A stretch of 64,000 nt of DNA from Drechslerella dactyloides (lineage: Eukaryota; Ascomycota; Orbiliomycetes; Orbiliales; Orbiliaceae), in contig JAGTWJ010000006.1 in the NCBI GenBank assembly GCA_020064725.1, positions 1,984,001 to 2,048,000 on the forward strand, in the 5' to 3' direction. Of this stretch, positions 35,197 to 47,448 are shown piece by piece. The first letter of the stretch is position 1. Each line of letters begins with the position of its first letter. The translations under genes were made by a program, and so were the position numbers. The notes below the pieces were generated by a model, which worked only from the letters and a program-made list of their open reading frames with translations, had not been told where the DNA came from and did not search any database.

Positions 35197-37403
35197 TTCT
35201 CACGGGCTGGGATTCCTACTCCTCCACCATTCGACTATCAGCCCACCGAGTCGAGCCTGACGTTCGACTTCCCTCAGTTCGACAACAAGGGCGGCCCTTA
35301 CACCCAAGCCATCAGCAACATGGCGGCTTCCTACAACAGAAGATCACCCCTACAATGTAAGCCTCATCAGTCCTTCGGTGTCCGGCGGGGGGCGGCCATC
35401 TCGCGATGCTCGGCCCCCTCAGCCCTGTGACAAATAGACCCACCAGGCGAGAGCTCGCCAGATGGATCCTTCTCTTCACCTCATTCTTGATCGCAAAATG
35501 CTAACGCTGAATCTCTCCGCCTCGTCAGACACCGCTCAACTCCCGCAGATAACCGGGCCAACCTCATCGTATCCCACCTATCCCGCGGATACTCCCTCGA
35601 CATACCAGACCCCGCAGCAGAGCACTCCCTCGACCTTCGAGCCCGGTCAATTCCAGCCCTCGTCCTTCCCACGTGTCACAGGATGCTCGCCCGCCCAGGG
35701 CCCCCAGGGCACTCTCTTCACGATCGTCGTGAGCTCCGCCACCGACCTGACTCAGGACACCACCCGGACATACCGAGCCCTCTTTGGCTCCAAGCGATGC
35801 CCTCTTAAGATCGAGAAGGCCTCCAGCATCGACGGCCTCATGTCCTTCAACATGACGACCATCGTCCCGCCAAGCAACACCACCGGTTGGTTCAACGAGA
35901 AGGTCCCAATCTTCTTCAACATCGAGGACGAGAACCGCATCGAGCTGAACACCGAGGAGGTCACCGAGTTCATCTACACCGACGCCTCGCCCCCCCAGTC
36001 CTACGAGTCCTCGCCCACAGGTGACGGCCAGCCTCGCAAGCGAAGGCTGTCCAGCACTCAGGATATGGCCAGCGATGTGTATAGAATGCAACCGCAGCCA
36101 CCCAAGCGCATCCTCAAGCCGGACATCAGGACCAAGGGCGACGACTACGCCATCTACTCCTACCCCTCCGTCAGCGGCTCTTCCTTCCCGACCTACACTC
36201 AGACTTCCGTCTACGATCAGCGCGTTGGTGGTCCCGGTGCTTGGAATACGGTTTCCTCCACCTCGGACCATGTTGGCAACCCGGTCTTGGTGCGGACATC
36301 GACCCTCCAGCAGGCCAACGGGTCCTTCAACCCTTACCAGCTCCCCCAGAAGGCCAACCTCTCGCTCCAGGGCGACCTGAACGCCATGGCCGAGAACTGG
36401 ACGAACGAGGAGTGGCAAAACAAGCGACGTCTCGTGCAGTTCCGTCGTGCTCAGCGCGGCAACACAGTCGAGGCCAGCTTCGCTCCCGTCAGCCCCAGCG
36501 AGCGCCAAGCCAACAGCATCTGCATCTCGTGCATCTGGTGGCAAGAGAGGTCGGAAGCGTTCGTCACCAGTGTCGACTGCATCTACCTCCTGGAGGCTCT
36601 CGTCGGTGTTAGGTTCACCGTCGAGGAGAAGAACAGGATCAGACGCAACTTGGAAGGTTTCCACCCCCTGACGGTTTCTAAGGCAAAGCCGGACAGCGAG
36701 AGTTTCTTCAAGTTGATCATGTCGTTCCCCAATCCTAAGCCTCGCAATATCGAGAAGGATGTCAAGGTTTTCCCCTGGAAAATCCTCACCCTGGCCCTCA
36801 AGAAGATTATTGGCAAATACGTAAGTCACTTGACTCCCCTTCTAACCGAACTATAAATAAATCGGCAATGGGAAAAAACTAACGCTTTGGGTTCCGCAAC
36901 AGTCCGCCAGCTATTCGTCGACAGCATCGATCATGAGCCCTCCCATGGGTTCGACCGGCCCAATGATGTCGAACACCTCCCCCCGCTCGGTCTCGACCTC
37001 CCCGTCTGTGCCGCAACGCGCAACTGCCAGCGTTTCGCCTCCTGCAGCTGCCCACGCCTACCCGCAGCAGATGGACCGACCAGCAGTGACTCGCGCGGAT
37101 GTCCTCTCGGCCGGCCACATACAATCCATGCCCCTTGGCGGCCCAGCTTCCGCTACCACATGGGCCCAGCTTCCGCATCTGCAGGCTTCGGCAATGCCGA
37201 CGCAGCACATCCCGCGGACATCGTGGGACGGCATGAGCCGACAGGGGCTTGAAATCCCACCGGTCTATCCGGACAACATGCAGAACGTGGCTCAGCCGAC
37301 AATGCACAACATGGGATACCAGCAGCGACTGCCGAATCCATACCAGAGCAACGTCGACGGGAACCAGCAGCTGGCACGCCACAACACCTACTCCATGTCG
37401 TAA
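35197..37403 (+). CDS. medA: MedA/medusa-family developmental regulator
   Basis: Secure exons are 35197-35356, 35529-36820 and 36903-37403 (introns 172 and 82 nt), giving 650 residues after a first exon that is not settled. Frame enters at phase 0 at 35197, so a short upstream coding exon is expected; otherwise translation could start at the ATG at 35320, which has a strong context. The N-terminal part (Phe-Asp-Tyr-Gln-Pro-Thr-Glu) is followed by a Ser/Thr/Pro/Gln-rich region, a beta-rich block (35670-35980, Val-Thr-Gly-Cys-Ser-Pro), a basic patch (about 36030-36055) and the conserved core (36397-36850). The core runs from Trp-Thr-Asn-Glu-Glu-Trp through Ser-Ile-Cys-Ile-Ser-Cys-Ile-Trp-Trp to Lys-Lys-Ile-Ile-Gly-Lys-Tyr. 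It matches, from memory, Aspergillus MedA, Fusarium Ren1 and Magnaporthe Acr1, nuclear regulators of conidiophore pattern and virulence traits. The tail is Pro/Gln/Met-rich. Confidence 0.88.
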
Positions 37404-38860
37404 AAGCAACATCAACTCAAACCCAAAAAAAGTTCAAAAACCCGACCAAAAATTCACATATATCTGGGGGAAGTAGCTTTGCATTGTAATAGCATTTGTT
37501 TTGGTCTTGCTTGTGTCTTTTCCAGATCGGTTACGAATTGTTACGATACCTATGATGTTGCTTCGTTTTTTTTGTGGTTCTTGTTGTGCTTTTTCTTCTT
37601 TTCGAACTGGCTTGCAGGTTGTCCTGGATCGCGGCAAATTCTTGTATTTTCCTTGTAGTATTCAACTTTTACTCTTTTGTTCTTTTCTCTACTTTCTTTC
37701 CTTACTGTCGGGTTGTTTCCTGGGGCTTTCAAATTACTGCAAACGGAGGAAGGTTGCATTATACATTGCATCAATATCGGGGAGTTTAGTCTATCGTCGT
37801 GTTTTTCGGTTTATTACCCTGCGTAGGCTCGTTCTACACTGTTGTTTAATCATTAGTCTTTTCGCCTGGGTTCTTTTCTCATCTTCGCCTTGTTCTTTTT
37901 GTCTTTTTTAAATTGGAGATCAGTTGGACTGTTGTCTCTTTAGTTTATTTTTTTGGAAGAAGTTTTTGGAAACTCTTCCCTAGTTTATATTTCCTTAATT
38001 CTTCTTCTATCATCACCACTTTACACATTGCACGCACGCACGCATGCACGCGCAAACCGTATTGTATATTTCATCTTTGCAGATATATTCGCGAACGCGG
38101 CATAGCTGTCTGTGCTGCGGGATGCATGCTGGCTGCGAGGCCGCGGCGGATATCTATTTTACCCTACCATACCTACTATTCTTGGGCGAATAATGCAGGC
38201 ATGCAGGTTGCAAGTTGCATCATCGGGGGTATCTTATCTTATCTTACTACCAATATTATACAAAGTTAAGTTGACACTGTCTTTGCCTCGACGGTTCTCT
38301 CGGGGCTTGTTGTCCATGTTGTTAAGTTTGAATTTTTGTTTCGATGCGTCGTCATCTTGATCAATTGAGACTGTTGCTGCTGCCGCCTTTTTGTTTTGTC
38401 TAATCTAATAACATCACTCTGGGAGGATCTTTGATAGCTATGCGGTTTTTGTTGTGCTTTTTAGCAATATATATTTCGCTCGCCTGTCGCCGGCAGATAT
38501 TAATCTCACACTTTGTTATTGTTGTCTTTTGCACGCTTGACTGTTTTGATTGCTTGTCTGCCCGCGCTTTTTTTTCTTACTTTTGTGAAGTCGTTTTTGA
38601 GCAACTAGATAGGAGAAATCATCAACCTCATGGGTTATCGGCGCACAAAAAACACAAATCAAGCAAGTTCACTCCACACCACTGACTAGCTGGCTCGGAC
38701 GGCCGGTTTTGAGAATCGGCCATCCCCGTCCGCTTTGTACCTTTTCTTTATATTCTATCTTTCCACCTTGCCTTTTGCCCGTTTCTTCAGCTTAATTTGC
38801 TTTGTTTACTAAAGTTGGTCTTTTGGGCATCGCGTTCATGCATGTGGGATCGATTGTGGA
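37404..38860 (+). other. T-rich 3' flank of medA, probable long 3' UTR
   Basis: From about 37480 to 38850 the plus strand is strikingly rich in T and poor in A, with many TTTTGT, CTTTT and TTCTT words. The skew has the same polarity as medA and fades near 38.86 kb. This fits a long U-rich 3' UTR or a downstream transcribed unit. No coding frame with protein-like composition is present; the plus-strand frames at 37501-38685 are Phe/Leu/Cys/Ser-rich artefacts of the T content. Confidence 0.45.
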
Positions 38861-39435
38861 TGTATGTAGTATGTATGTACATGTACGTATGCACACAGCT
38901 CAAAGAGCATGGAGAATAGGAGCAGGAGAGAGCAGATAGCCAAGTCTTTGCGCGATTAATTTCTTGCTTTCGAAACCGGTATGCATGACATGATGCAGTA
39001 GGCGAACGCGCGCTGAGCGCGGCCGGTGTATATGTGCTATATATGATGGATGATACTATATATGAATGTTATTATATTAAGGACGTGCGCACCTCCTTCC
39101 TTTTTCTCGACCTTCTTTCCGCCTTCCTATCCTTCTGGAAGCTAACGTACGTTCGGTCAGTCGATCCATGGTCGAGTTTTCGACTGGGGAGTGGGCTTGT
39201 CCTGATGCATGTGCACGTGCATGCGTTTTCCCTCGTATCTCGTATGCACTGGGTATGCACTGGTTGCATTGGTGGTCGTACCCGGATTGACATGTGCCAA
39301 AATACAGGCCTGGTCGTGCGATGTCATATTGTACGGATGTAATGTATGTATACTGTCCCGTACATGGCACAGTAGTGAATGATATCAGGTGGTGGCGTGT
39401 GAGTATGCGGCGAGGATACGAGCATGCGGTGCGAA

Positions 39436-39460
39436 ATGACATGACATGACATGACATGAC
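39436..39460 (+). repeat. (ATGAC)5 microsatellite
   Basis: Five perfect ATGAC units in non-coding DNA. Confidence 0.9.
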
Positions 39461-39578
39461 GGATTGATCGCTGTGCAACTAATACGGTAATTAGCAACTG
39501 TGGTACAGCGTGCAGAAACTCAACTTTGGCCCGTTCCGTCAGCTGGGGATGTTGGTATCGTTTCAGCGCGCGGCTGCA

Positions 39579-39590
39579 GTTAACGTTAAC
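39579..39590. repeat. 12-bp palindrome gttaacgttaac
   Basis: A perfect palindrome made of two GTTAAC units, between the ATGAC and CCGA microsatellites. Confidence 0.7.
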
Positions 39591-39604
39591 GTTCTGACGA
39601 CTGG

Positions 39605-39624
39605 CCGACCGACCGACCGACCGA
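39605..39624 (+). repeat. (CCGA)5 microsatellite
   Basis: Five perfect CCGA units, 145 bp after the ATGAC array. Confidence 0.9.
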
Positions 39625-41452
39625 CAGGCCGGGGCAGGCAGGTGGGTGGGTAGGTGTGCCGTGGCTGCATGCATGTGTGTATGTGGGGCTCGGTAAGTCC
39701 GGCCGGCAGACATGCACTATATAGTGGTAACTATAACTGTGAATCAATTTTTGGACATCCGATGAATCGCTGGATCCGGATGCATGGCATGGGGCAAAAA
39801 GCTAGCAACTATAGTGGGATGACTGTGACCGGCACAGCAGTGCGCTGGCTGATTGACCAACGGACCGTTGACTTAAGTTACGTTGGCCGGCTGGATACAA
39901 TGGGAAGGAGGGGTGCATGCAGTGCGGCTGCGACTACGCGTGCAACTGAACTGGCACAGTCCCGACGGTAGTTCACCTTGCAACTATCTCGTATGGTATA
40001 ATGCACCGAGAAGGCCTGCGCGTGCCCGTTCATGGGTCTCGTTAGCTAGTTCGGGACAGCCAGCTGAGTTCGCTGTGACATGGCCCGATGCCCTGTTTTT
40101 TTAGGTTCAGGGTGTTTGGGGCGGGGGCGCTGGTGGACCATGGCACAGGCGGACGGATGGGTATGGGGATGAGGATGGGTATGGGGAATGCCAGATGCGA
40201 AAGTAAGTTGGAGATGGGATGGGATGAAGACAAAACAGGTCCATGCGCCCTGACTAGTGGAATGTGCGTGCGTGCATGTGTACGTTATAGCTCGTGAAAC
40301 TATAGTTATCACGGCTGGCTGGCAGTTCGCTATGCCCTGTCGCAGTATGCTTCGCACTCGGCGTGAACGCATTTGTGCTTCTACTATAGAAGCGGAGTGC
40401 TTGGTGGTGATAACACTAAGCAAGTCTTGGGCAACTAAGCATATGTTGTAATATACTTGCGAAAAAAAAACATTATTATAGTGGATGGCAGGTGCGGGAT
40501 ATACGCACTCGCACGATCGTGAATGTCATTGTGTGGATAATCCTAATTAACGGCGTTGATTAAGGATGGCAAGCCAGGGACGAGACGAGACTTGGGAGCA
40601 CTGATAACTACTGTCCGAGCTGCGCTGCAGCTGGTCATGAGGCTGGATCGATTCAGGTAAACTGGTTTCAGGTTCGGATGGCAGTTCTCCGCTCATAGGT
40701 CAGGATATTATAGTTGTCCTGCGGTGCCTTATCGCGAACGCTCGAATTCAAGCATTGGGAGGCTGCGGGGTTGCGGCTGTCGACTTAGTGACATACTACG
40801 TGCGCCTGCATACATGTACGCATACGTACATGTGAGTCGTCTATAATAGTATATTATATGTGATATTAGCACCTAAAGAAGCTACTTAGTTATGTACGTT
40901 TGGGCGTGATAGATGCTCAATGATACCATTTGGCCATATGATAGCGTACGTCAGGATCGTCAGGTTCGCGTAAACGATGCAGAGCGAGCTCGAGCTCGAC
41001 GCCGGTAAAATTCATAGATTGCGCTCTCGACAGCAGCATTTTTCTCTGTTGACTGTGCAAACATGGCCTGGTGCGCTCTGCGAGCCAATCGTATCTTCCT
41101 CCATCGGTCGGACGGAGGCTATACTTGGATTTCCCCTCCTTCAACTGCACCACGTTCGAAAAAAAATCAGCGGATCAACCGACCGAAGGAAGAGGATGTG
41201 GGCGGGCAGCGCAACGTACCCCTCCATGGAAAAAGAAATCTCCGGAAGTAACTTAATGCATGTCATGTGCATCTGTGTAGCCATACGAAGTACCATGTAG
41301 TCCAAATGCAGGCTGCGAATAACGAGTTACATAACCGCACGTCCGAAAAGGTCAGGTAGTTCCACTCCCATCGAGCGAGAGACATGTCCATGGCTGCCAC
41401 GAGGTTTTCCTGCTTAACCGGGTACTTTTTCCCATGCTATTCCGTTTTTTAC

Positions 41453-41470
41453 TTTTTTTTTTTTTTTTTT
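41453..41470 (+). repeat. T18 homopolymer
   Basis: A run of 18 T in the desert, possibly nucleosome-excluding. Confidence 0.75.
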
Positions 41471-44200
41471 CTGTTGTTACCAACTCGGGTGTCTGCGTTT
41501 CTGATTCTGCACGCCGCGACGGCATTCCCAGCCTGCAGAGCTCGCTCGACCAACCAGCTGTGCTCTGTGGCTGAACTCATAGCTTCAGGTACGGTCGCCA
41601 GCTGAAGGGAAAGGACTGGGAGTCCGGGAGGGGTATACTGAGGCGTCTATTAATTACGTTAGTGTGCTGCCTGTCTGTGCGGTGAATTGGACATGAAGGA
41701 AAAAAGTTACTTAGCGCTACCTTGTAGCAACAGCTTGCATTTGCATGTGCATCGAAACTTCGAAGAAGCGAGGAGAAAGAAAGAAAAAAACTTCAGTTCA
41801 TGTCGGCGTGGACATGGATTGGTCGGCCGGCCGGTTGGCGTTAGTCTGCCAAGGGGAAAATTCATGGAACCTACAGTTTACCGCTGCACGTCGACGTCGA
41901 CGTAGTATAGGACACACAAGGACGATATAGATGTTATAGCGCTAGCTGCTATGCATGTAGCTACCTAGCTGCTCCCCTGGCTCGTGGCTCGCACGTTTCG
42001 TTGGATGTTCGTATGTAGAGTTTGTCCGACGGTTGTCTGCGAGAGGTGAAGCAGGGACAGGGTCTATCGAATAGGGTAGCACCGGTTGGTCGGTCTGTAG
42101 TGGTTGGCCACCACGAAAAAGTTCAGCTCGGAATCGGCGGCTCTAGCAGCTAATGCAGTTTCACGGACCGCGCTCGCAAAGATGGTGAGGGAAGTCTAAA
42201 CTGTGAGTCGTCGAATCCTTCCAGATGCCTTCCATGCAGCTGGCTAGTCCTTGTCGAGACTGTACTATAGCATCGCCGTCGTGTTATAGCGCACGGTACG
42301 GCAGTTGACTGACTTTGGTTTTAGAGATACTACGGTCCAGCATTCTTCATGTTCAGTTTCTTATCGATGTCGCCGTTAATGCCTATTTGTTAAAACCGCA
42401 GTTTAGGACTCAAACGCGCATGCTCGTTAGTGCCTTTCTGCACTGCTGGGAAGACGGCTTCGAGTGTTAGTATTCAGAGGTCAATTATTATTGCATCGTG
42501 ACGCAGTCAGCGCTCATTCATCTGCCTTAGGTTGCCGTATCGTCGGGCTTTACACGGCTAGCGCTGGCAAAGTTGGTCGATCTTGACGTATTTTGGTGAC
42601 TGTTTGGAGCTAGCCGCACGCATCTGTGCGCCGGAGCGACCCGGCTAATATATCCGGAACTTCTGAGTTCTCGAAGCCTGAATTATGCATATGAAATTCA
42701 TGGGCAAAATTGGTCTCGTAAACCAGTGCGGGCGGTTGCAAACTAAACTTTGGCGAATTCTACATTCCTATATTCCTTCAATGATATGATATCGGCAGTA
42801 TCTTATTTTTATCTTTAGACTTCCAATTCATGCAGCTTGCATACAGCACCCTGTGAACGTAAATGGATGCCCGTGCTTGGTTTGCAAGTTGGCCGGGACG
42901 ACTGCCTGCGCAAGCTAGACCGGAGTCGCAACCGACGCAATGCGTTGCATGGGCACGGTAATTTGCTATCGGATCGGATTTCCTCACGATTATAAGACTT
43001 GCTCTATCAGTGGTCACGCGTTTATATAAAGCCCGGGAGCTCGAGCATTCGAACGCTGATGATTGGCAATTGGCGGTCGGCAAGCATTCTCAATATTATG
43101 CCCCAGGAAGTCGAACCGGGTTTGCATTGCGAAAGCCGAGTGCGACGCAGATTGCATTGCATGCATGCGCATGCAGAAGTTTATGGTTTGTATGCGTGTC
43201 TTGGATTCATGAAGGACTGATGGTCTTTGATTGGTGTTTTGCGACATTTGTGCGGGTGTAATGTACCTGTTTGATTCAAAAGGTTCGATTAAGGTTAAGT
43301 TCTGAGGACTACAATCTGGACAAGCTTTGCTTGTTCGAAATGTGACATCTCAACGGGTTGATTGTTTGCGAGTGCAGCAGCTGACTACCAGGACCGGGCA
43401 CCTGAAAGACACACTGTTAAATCACATCTCTATGCATGCCCAGCTCGGAGACACCTAGAGCAAGCGGTTTAATAGTAGACGATATGATATGTCATGATAT
43501 TGCCGGATTTAAGGCACCTTTGATATAATATGGAAAACGTAACGCAAGATACAGGTACCGTTTGTATATGCGTATAGCTCACCGGAATATTACTACGTAA
43601 GGGCTGAGTAACGCGGCAACGGGAGCGCTGCGCGTCTGTAAAAGCTATACGCCAAGGGGCACTATAGCTTTCGAGCTCGTATTCGAGGAATATCAACAGA
43701 CGATGGGCTGCCCATGCATGCCTGTCATGCACAGCGTAACTTTTGCCATCATAATGCCAAGCATAAAGAAACACAAGATTTCGAAATTCGATGGGGGGCA
43801 AAAAGTCGCTAGCCCTCGCGCTCGGCGTGCTTGCTAGCGTGTCTGTTTGGGGAGAAGGGACCGAGTTCTACGTTAGCGCTGCACATGCCATGCGATGCAA
43901 CCACCGGCTACCTAGCTGCGAGGGGAACGGAGTTCCCGGTTTGGTTGGCAGCAGTCTGTCACACAACTAAAATGGAGCCAAATCGAGGACTACGGATAGC
44001 TGTCGAAGTTTGACATTATATTCGTAAGGAATTTTCTGTCTCTTAGGTCGGCGCAAGGGTATCCAGAGCTCAAATGCTGTGGATAGCATCCGCGAGCTAG
44101 TCAGTATAGTTGGATGGAAGGCTCCCGAGACAGAGCTAGTCGCAGGTTGTCCCAGTGCACGGTGCCGGTGGGTGGGTGGGACCTGTCACGACCCGGTTAA

Positions 44201-44222
44201 GCTGGTGGGTAATACCACCAGC
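44201..44222. repeat. Hairpin with 8-bp arms (gctggtgg/ccaccagc)
   Basis: Perfect 8-bp arms with a 6-nt loop. A second hairpin (tactgg/ccagta, 5-nt loop) lies at 44343-44359. No gene is attached to either. Confidence 0.6.
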
Positions 44223-44690
44223 AGCCGCACATGTCGCCGGGTAGAACCCTGGAACTGATAATGCTCCCGGGCCGGATATCGTAATACCGGCAAGTGATGC
44301 TGGACACTGGGGAGAGGCATTACTTAGCTAATTAGCTAGGTCTACTGGCTCAACCAGTAAAGCTATCTGTCGAACCGCTGGCTAAGCACTAGCTAAACCT
44401 ACCGGACAAAGCAGTATAGTCCCCTGTTATTTATAAGATTCATCGACAGGATGCACCGGTAGATTTTGCGAACATCCGTTGCACTATTAAATCCAGCGGG
44501 TTGTCGGCAGGGTTTAAAGTAGCATTCTAGGGTTACACCATCGTGTCATAAGCCGCTTTGCATCCCCGGAGCCCAGGCGTCGGTTTGGGCAACCCGCCGA
44601 TATTGCGGCATGCTTCGACAGAGTGTGCGCCTGTGCGGCCGGTGCAGATGACGGTGCCAGGGATCCCTACGATGCCATGCCGCGACGACA

Positions 44691-44714
44691 CCCGTACCCG
44701 TACCCGTACCCGTA
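44691..44714 (+). repeat. (CCCGTA)4 minisatellite
   Basis: Four perfect 6-bp CCCGTA units in non-coding DNA. The unit differs from the usual fungal telomere repeat TTAGGG/CCCTAA, so it is not an interstitial telomere. Confidence 0.85.
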
Positions 44715-45408
44715 TCCAGTACGGCTACAAGACAGTACACTGGAGTACTCATCGACTGCCCATGCATGCAATTCTGATAGAACTCTGGGCAGAGACGAGC
44801 CTAGATTGCTGATATGACTGACTCTCGATAGCATCTTGCTCCACTTCGACTGCATGTCTCATGAGGTGCAACCTTGGATAAACTCGGCCGACGCAATTGC
44901 ATCCTGCGGGTCAAGAGGGCCGGGTTTCTTGGGAATTCCCGTCAGGTGGGACGTCGAGCTCGAGCGCTCCTGGTGGATCTCGATAACGCCAATCGATAGA
45001 CTGGCGGCTTATATCTGGGCAATTATCAAGCCATTACATGGCATAAAGTGACATAATATCAGACCAAAAGGCGTGCAAATTATGGAACCAAAAGCCTGCT
45101 TTTCTTGAGCTTGGCGCCGTGAACTTGATATGACGGCTTCGGAATCATCTACATTTCTAATCCATCTTTGAGGGCTTGGTGTTTGAAAAGCGGCGGCAGC
45201 GGCTTGGCAGCGTATTGATAGATGCTTTGCGGGTGACGAACAAGTCGCAGATGCAGCAGTACTCAAGTAAGGACATAGTATGTAATAGATCTGTAATAGT
45301 TTGCCAGCCGTCAGCTAAGCTCGAGCGTAAGCCATGCCTCGTCAGATCTCCTCGGCCGACGGCACAATTGCACAAACCTCTCCGTTCAGCCGCAACGCAT
45401 CGCACAGA

Positions 45409-45436
45409 TGGATCCATATGTCCATATATGGATCCA
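45409..45436. repeat. 28-bp quasi-palindrome around GGATCC
   Basis: The two ends (tggatccata and its complement) are perfect inverted copies; only the centre mismatches. The function is unknown. Confidence 0.6.
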
Positions 45437-47220
45437 TGGAGCGGAACACTCGAATTAATCACATCATATGATAAAAGCCCAGGTAGGGCGTCGATCGAAA
45501 TGAGGCTGCTGCGAGTCATGTTGTGCGTTTTGATGTTTGCGATCTCGCAAGTTCCTGGCATATATTGCATACAGGGCGTCGCGGACGAAACTCGGGGAAT
45601 GAATGCCGAGCTTGGCTGAGGACTGATCGGTTTAAACCTAGGGAATCCCTGTTAGCCAGGAGCCACAACGATCAAGCCCTGTGCTGTATCGAGCACATAT
45701 ACCCTGGTTGAACCTGAATTGATTGGAATGGCATGGCTGCATGTGGAGTAGCATGCGCATGCAAGGTTGAGTTTGGACACATATAACACAGTCGACATCA
45801 TGCATGTATAATTATCATATATACGTCTCGTAGCCGCCGGAATTCAATCGAGTAAGTCGTACTTATACGCGTACGATGAACAAAGATGTCGTCGCACAGT
45901 TGCGATATTTATGCACAACGGCAGACAATTTAGGCGTCTCCGAGAGACGGGGAGCAATATATTTCTGGCTGCGGTGGCTACTTTAGTCGTTGTTACATCC
46001 GCTAGCCGGTAACCGATTCATAGCCTCCAGATCGGATCGTGCAAGCTCTTCCTTGCTATTCGATAGGTTTCCCGTGTCCCAAGCCACCGGAATGTCAAAT
46101 GTTTTACTCCTTACCTCCGGTGCGAATCGAAGGGGGTCACGGCAGGTAGGACTCGGACATGGCTACCAAGGTCGGCATAGATCGATATCGAAGTCGAGTG
46201 CCTGTGCGCAGGAGTTGCATACCTGAATAGCGCCATGCATCATCAAGTCCGAATGGGATCGATGTTTGATCTCAAAAGAGGTTGTTAACGTTATGCAGCT
46301 GGGGCCTCCGCAATGATGGCCTTTGTTTCTCTTGAAAATCGAAACTCAGATATCGCAAGGTGGATCTGGCTGCTCTCCGGACTCCGAGTTTCAGATCTCT
46401 GCATCCATGCATCACTGCTGGCTTTGATACAATAGGCTGACTCGAGAAACGAGGCGCTGCGCCAGCTTTCCTTGGCACCTGGGTGTCTGGTGATATGCCT
46501 GGAATGAGTGCACACGCATTGGAAGCTGGGCAATTATCTGGGGAAGCTCCGCGATGGGTGAACCCCGACCCATTAATTGAAGTTCTGCAGACATTGTGGA
46601 GCCTATGGCAGCGCTCGAACATCGTTAATCGTGGTCGGCCGCCGTTTGTGCCTGATGTTCTATATGTGATATGTGATATTATACTCGTAGAGTTCATGCC
46701 AAGACTATAAAGTTATGATACTTCGACATGGAGTTGCGCTGGCACACTACGCTCAAACGTCGCATCCCATGGGGAATAGTTGCGCAGAATTACCGCATCT
46801 TCCATGTTCGACAAGTGGAGCTCTGAAGCCAACTTTCGTCGAACGTAAGACAGGCCCACTAGTCGCCTTAAGACGCCCGATCGATATCCGCCGAATGCAA
46901 ATGTTGCAAACCTGAGGACTTTGCCTAAGCTAAGAGTCCTGCCTTGGTTCTAGCCGGACCCGGCTCCAGCTGCGTGCCGAGTAGGCGAGTTGTGCAGAAC
47001 ATGGCCAGCGATTAGCCCGCCTTGTTAAGAGATCCACATTCCAGTCTTGTACCACCGTCCGTGAACCAGACGCCCATGCCCACGGCGCCCATGTAGCAAA
47101 CTCGCGCTTTCAATGAGCCTCCAAGTTTCAGTCAAAGTTCGTGCGAACTAGTGTCAATTTCGGCAATTAATTCTACCGCTGAATTCGTAGCAAGCCAGCA
47201 ATTCCTTGGCAGCAAGCACA

Positions 47221-47367
47221 ATGGCATCCGAGAACAGTCATGTCTCCACTGAATTAGCGGCAGACACGAAAAGAAAGATGCTAAGAAATATGTCCTTGGT
47301 CGAGAGACGTGTCCGCCACAGGAAAGTCAGGCGAGCTCCAGACCATGTCCCTCGTCTCGAGTTGGAG
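47221..47367 (+). CDS. Possible first exon of a small gene, basic peptide
   Basis: An ATG in a good context (cacaATGgc) opens 49 codons that end exactly at a GTATGC donor (47368). The peptide is Lys/Arg-rich in its second half, like a basic DNA-binding region, but no leucine zipper or other domain follows in frame. Reading through the donor the frame ends at 47448. A second exon could follow the acceptor-like TTTAG near 47475, which I could not confirm. It may also be a chance frame in a long non-coding region. Confidence 0.22.
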
Positions 47368-47448
47368 GTATGCATGCTCTCAGGAAAAATGATATATCCA
47401 AAACTGCCACTATCTATTGATGGCATCGTGCATCGAGGACATGCATGA

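Larger units (their letters stand above)
38861..47220. other. Gene desert, right part (proximal)
   Basis: 8.4 kb without a supported gene, of mixed composition. It holds microsatellites, hairpins (44201-44222 and 44343-44359), an 18-T run (41453-41470), a 28-bp quasi-palindrome (45409-45436) and many GCATGC/TGCATG words. Open frames are under 150 codons and overlap on both strands. Confidence 0.6.

Noticed and set aside
35462..35528. ATG at 35462 as the start of medA
   Set aside because: This stretch ends in a good branch site (gctaac) and TCAG acceptor and is intronic; splicing 35356 to 35529 keeps frame and joins conserved-looking sequence.
35564..36829. 421-codon open frame antisense to medA exon 3
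   Set aside because: It lies wholly opposite a conserved coding exon; the Gly/Leu/Val/Asp-rich translation is the expected mirror of a high-GC3 reading frame, and no splice or homology signal supports it.
44691..44714. CCCGTA repeats as an interstitial telomere
   Set aside because: The unit is not the TTAGGG/CCCTAA repeat of filamentous fungi and only four copies are present.
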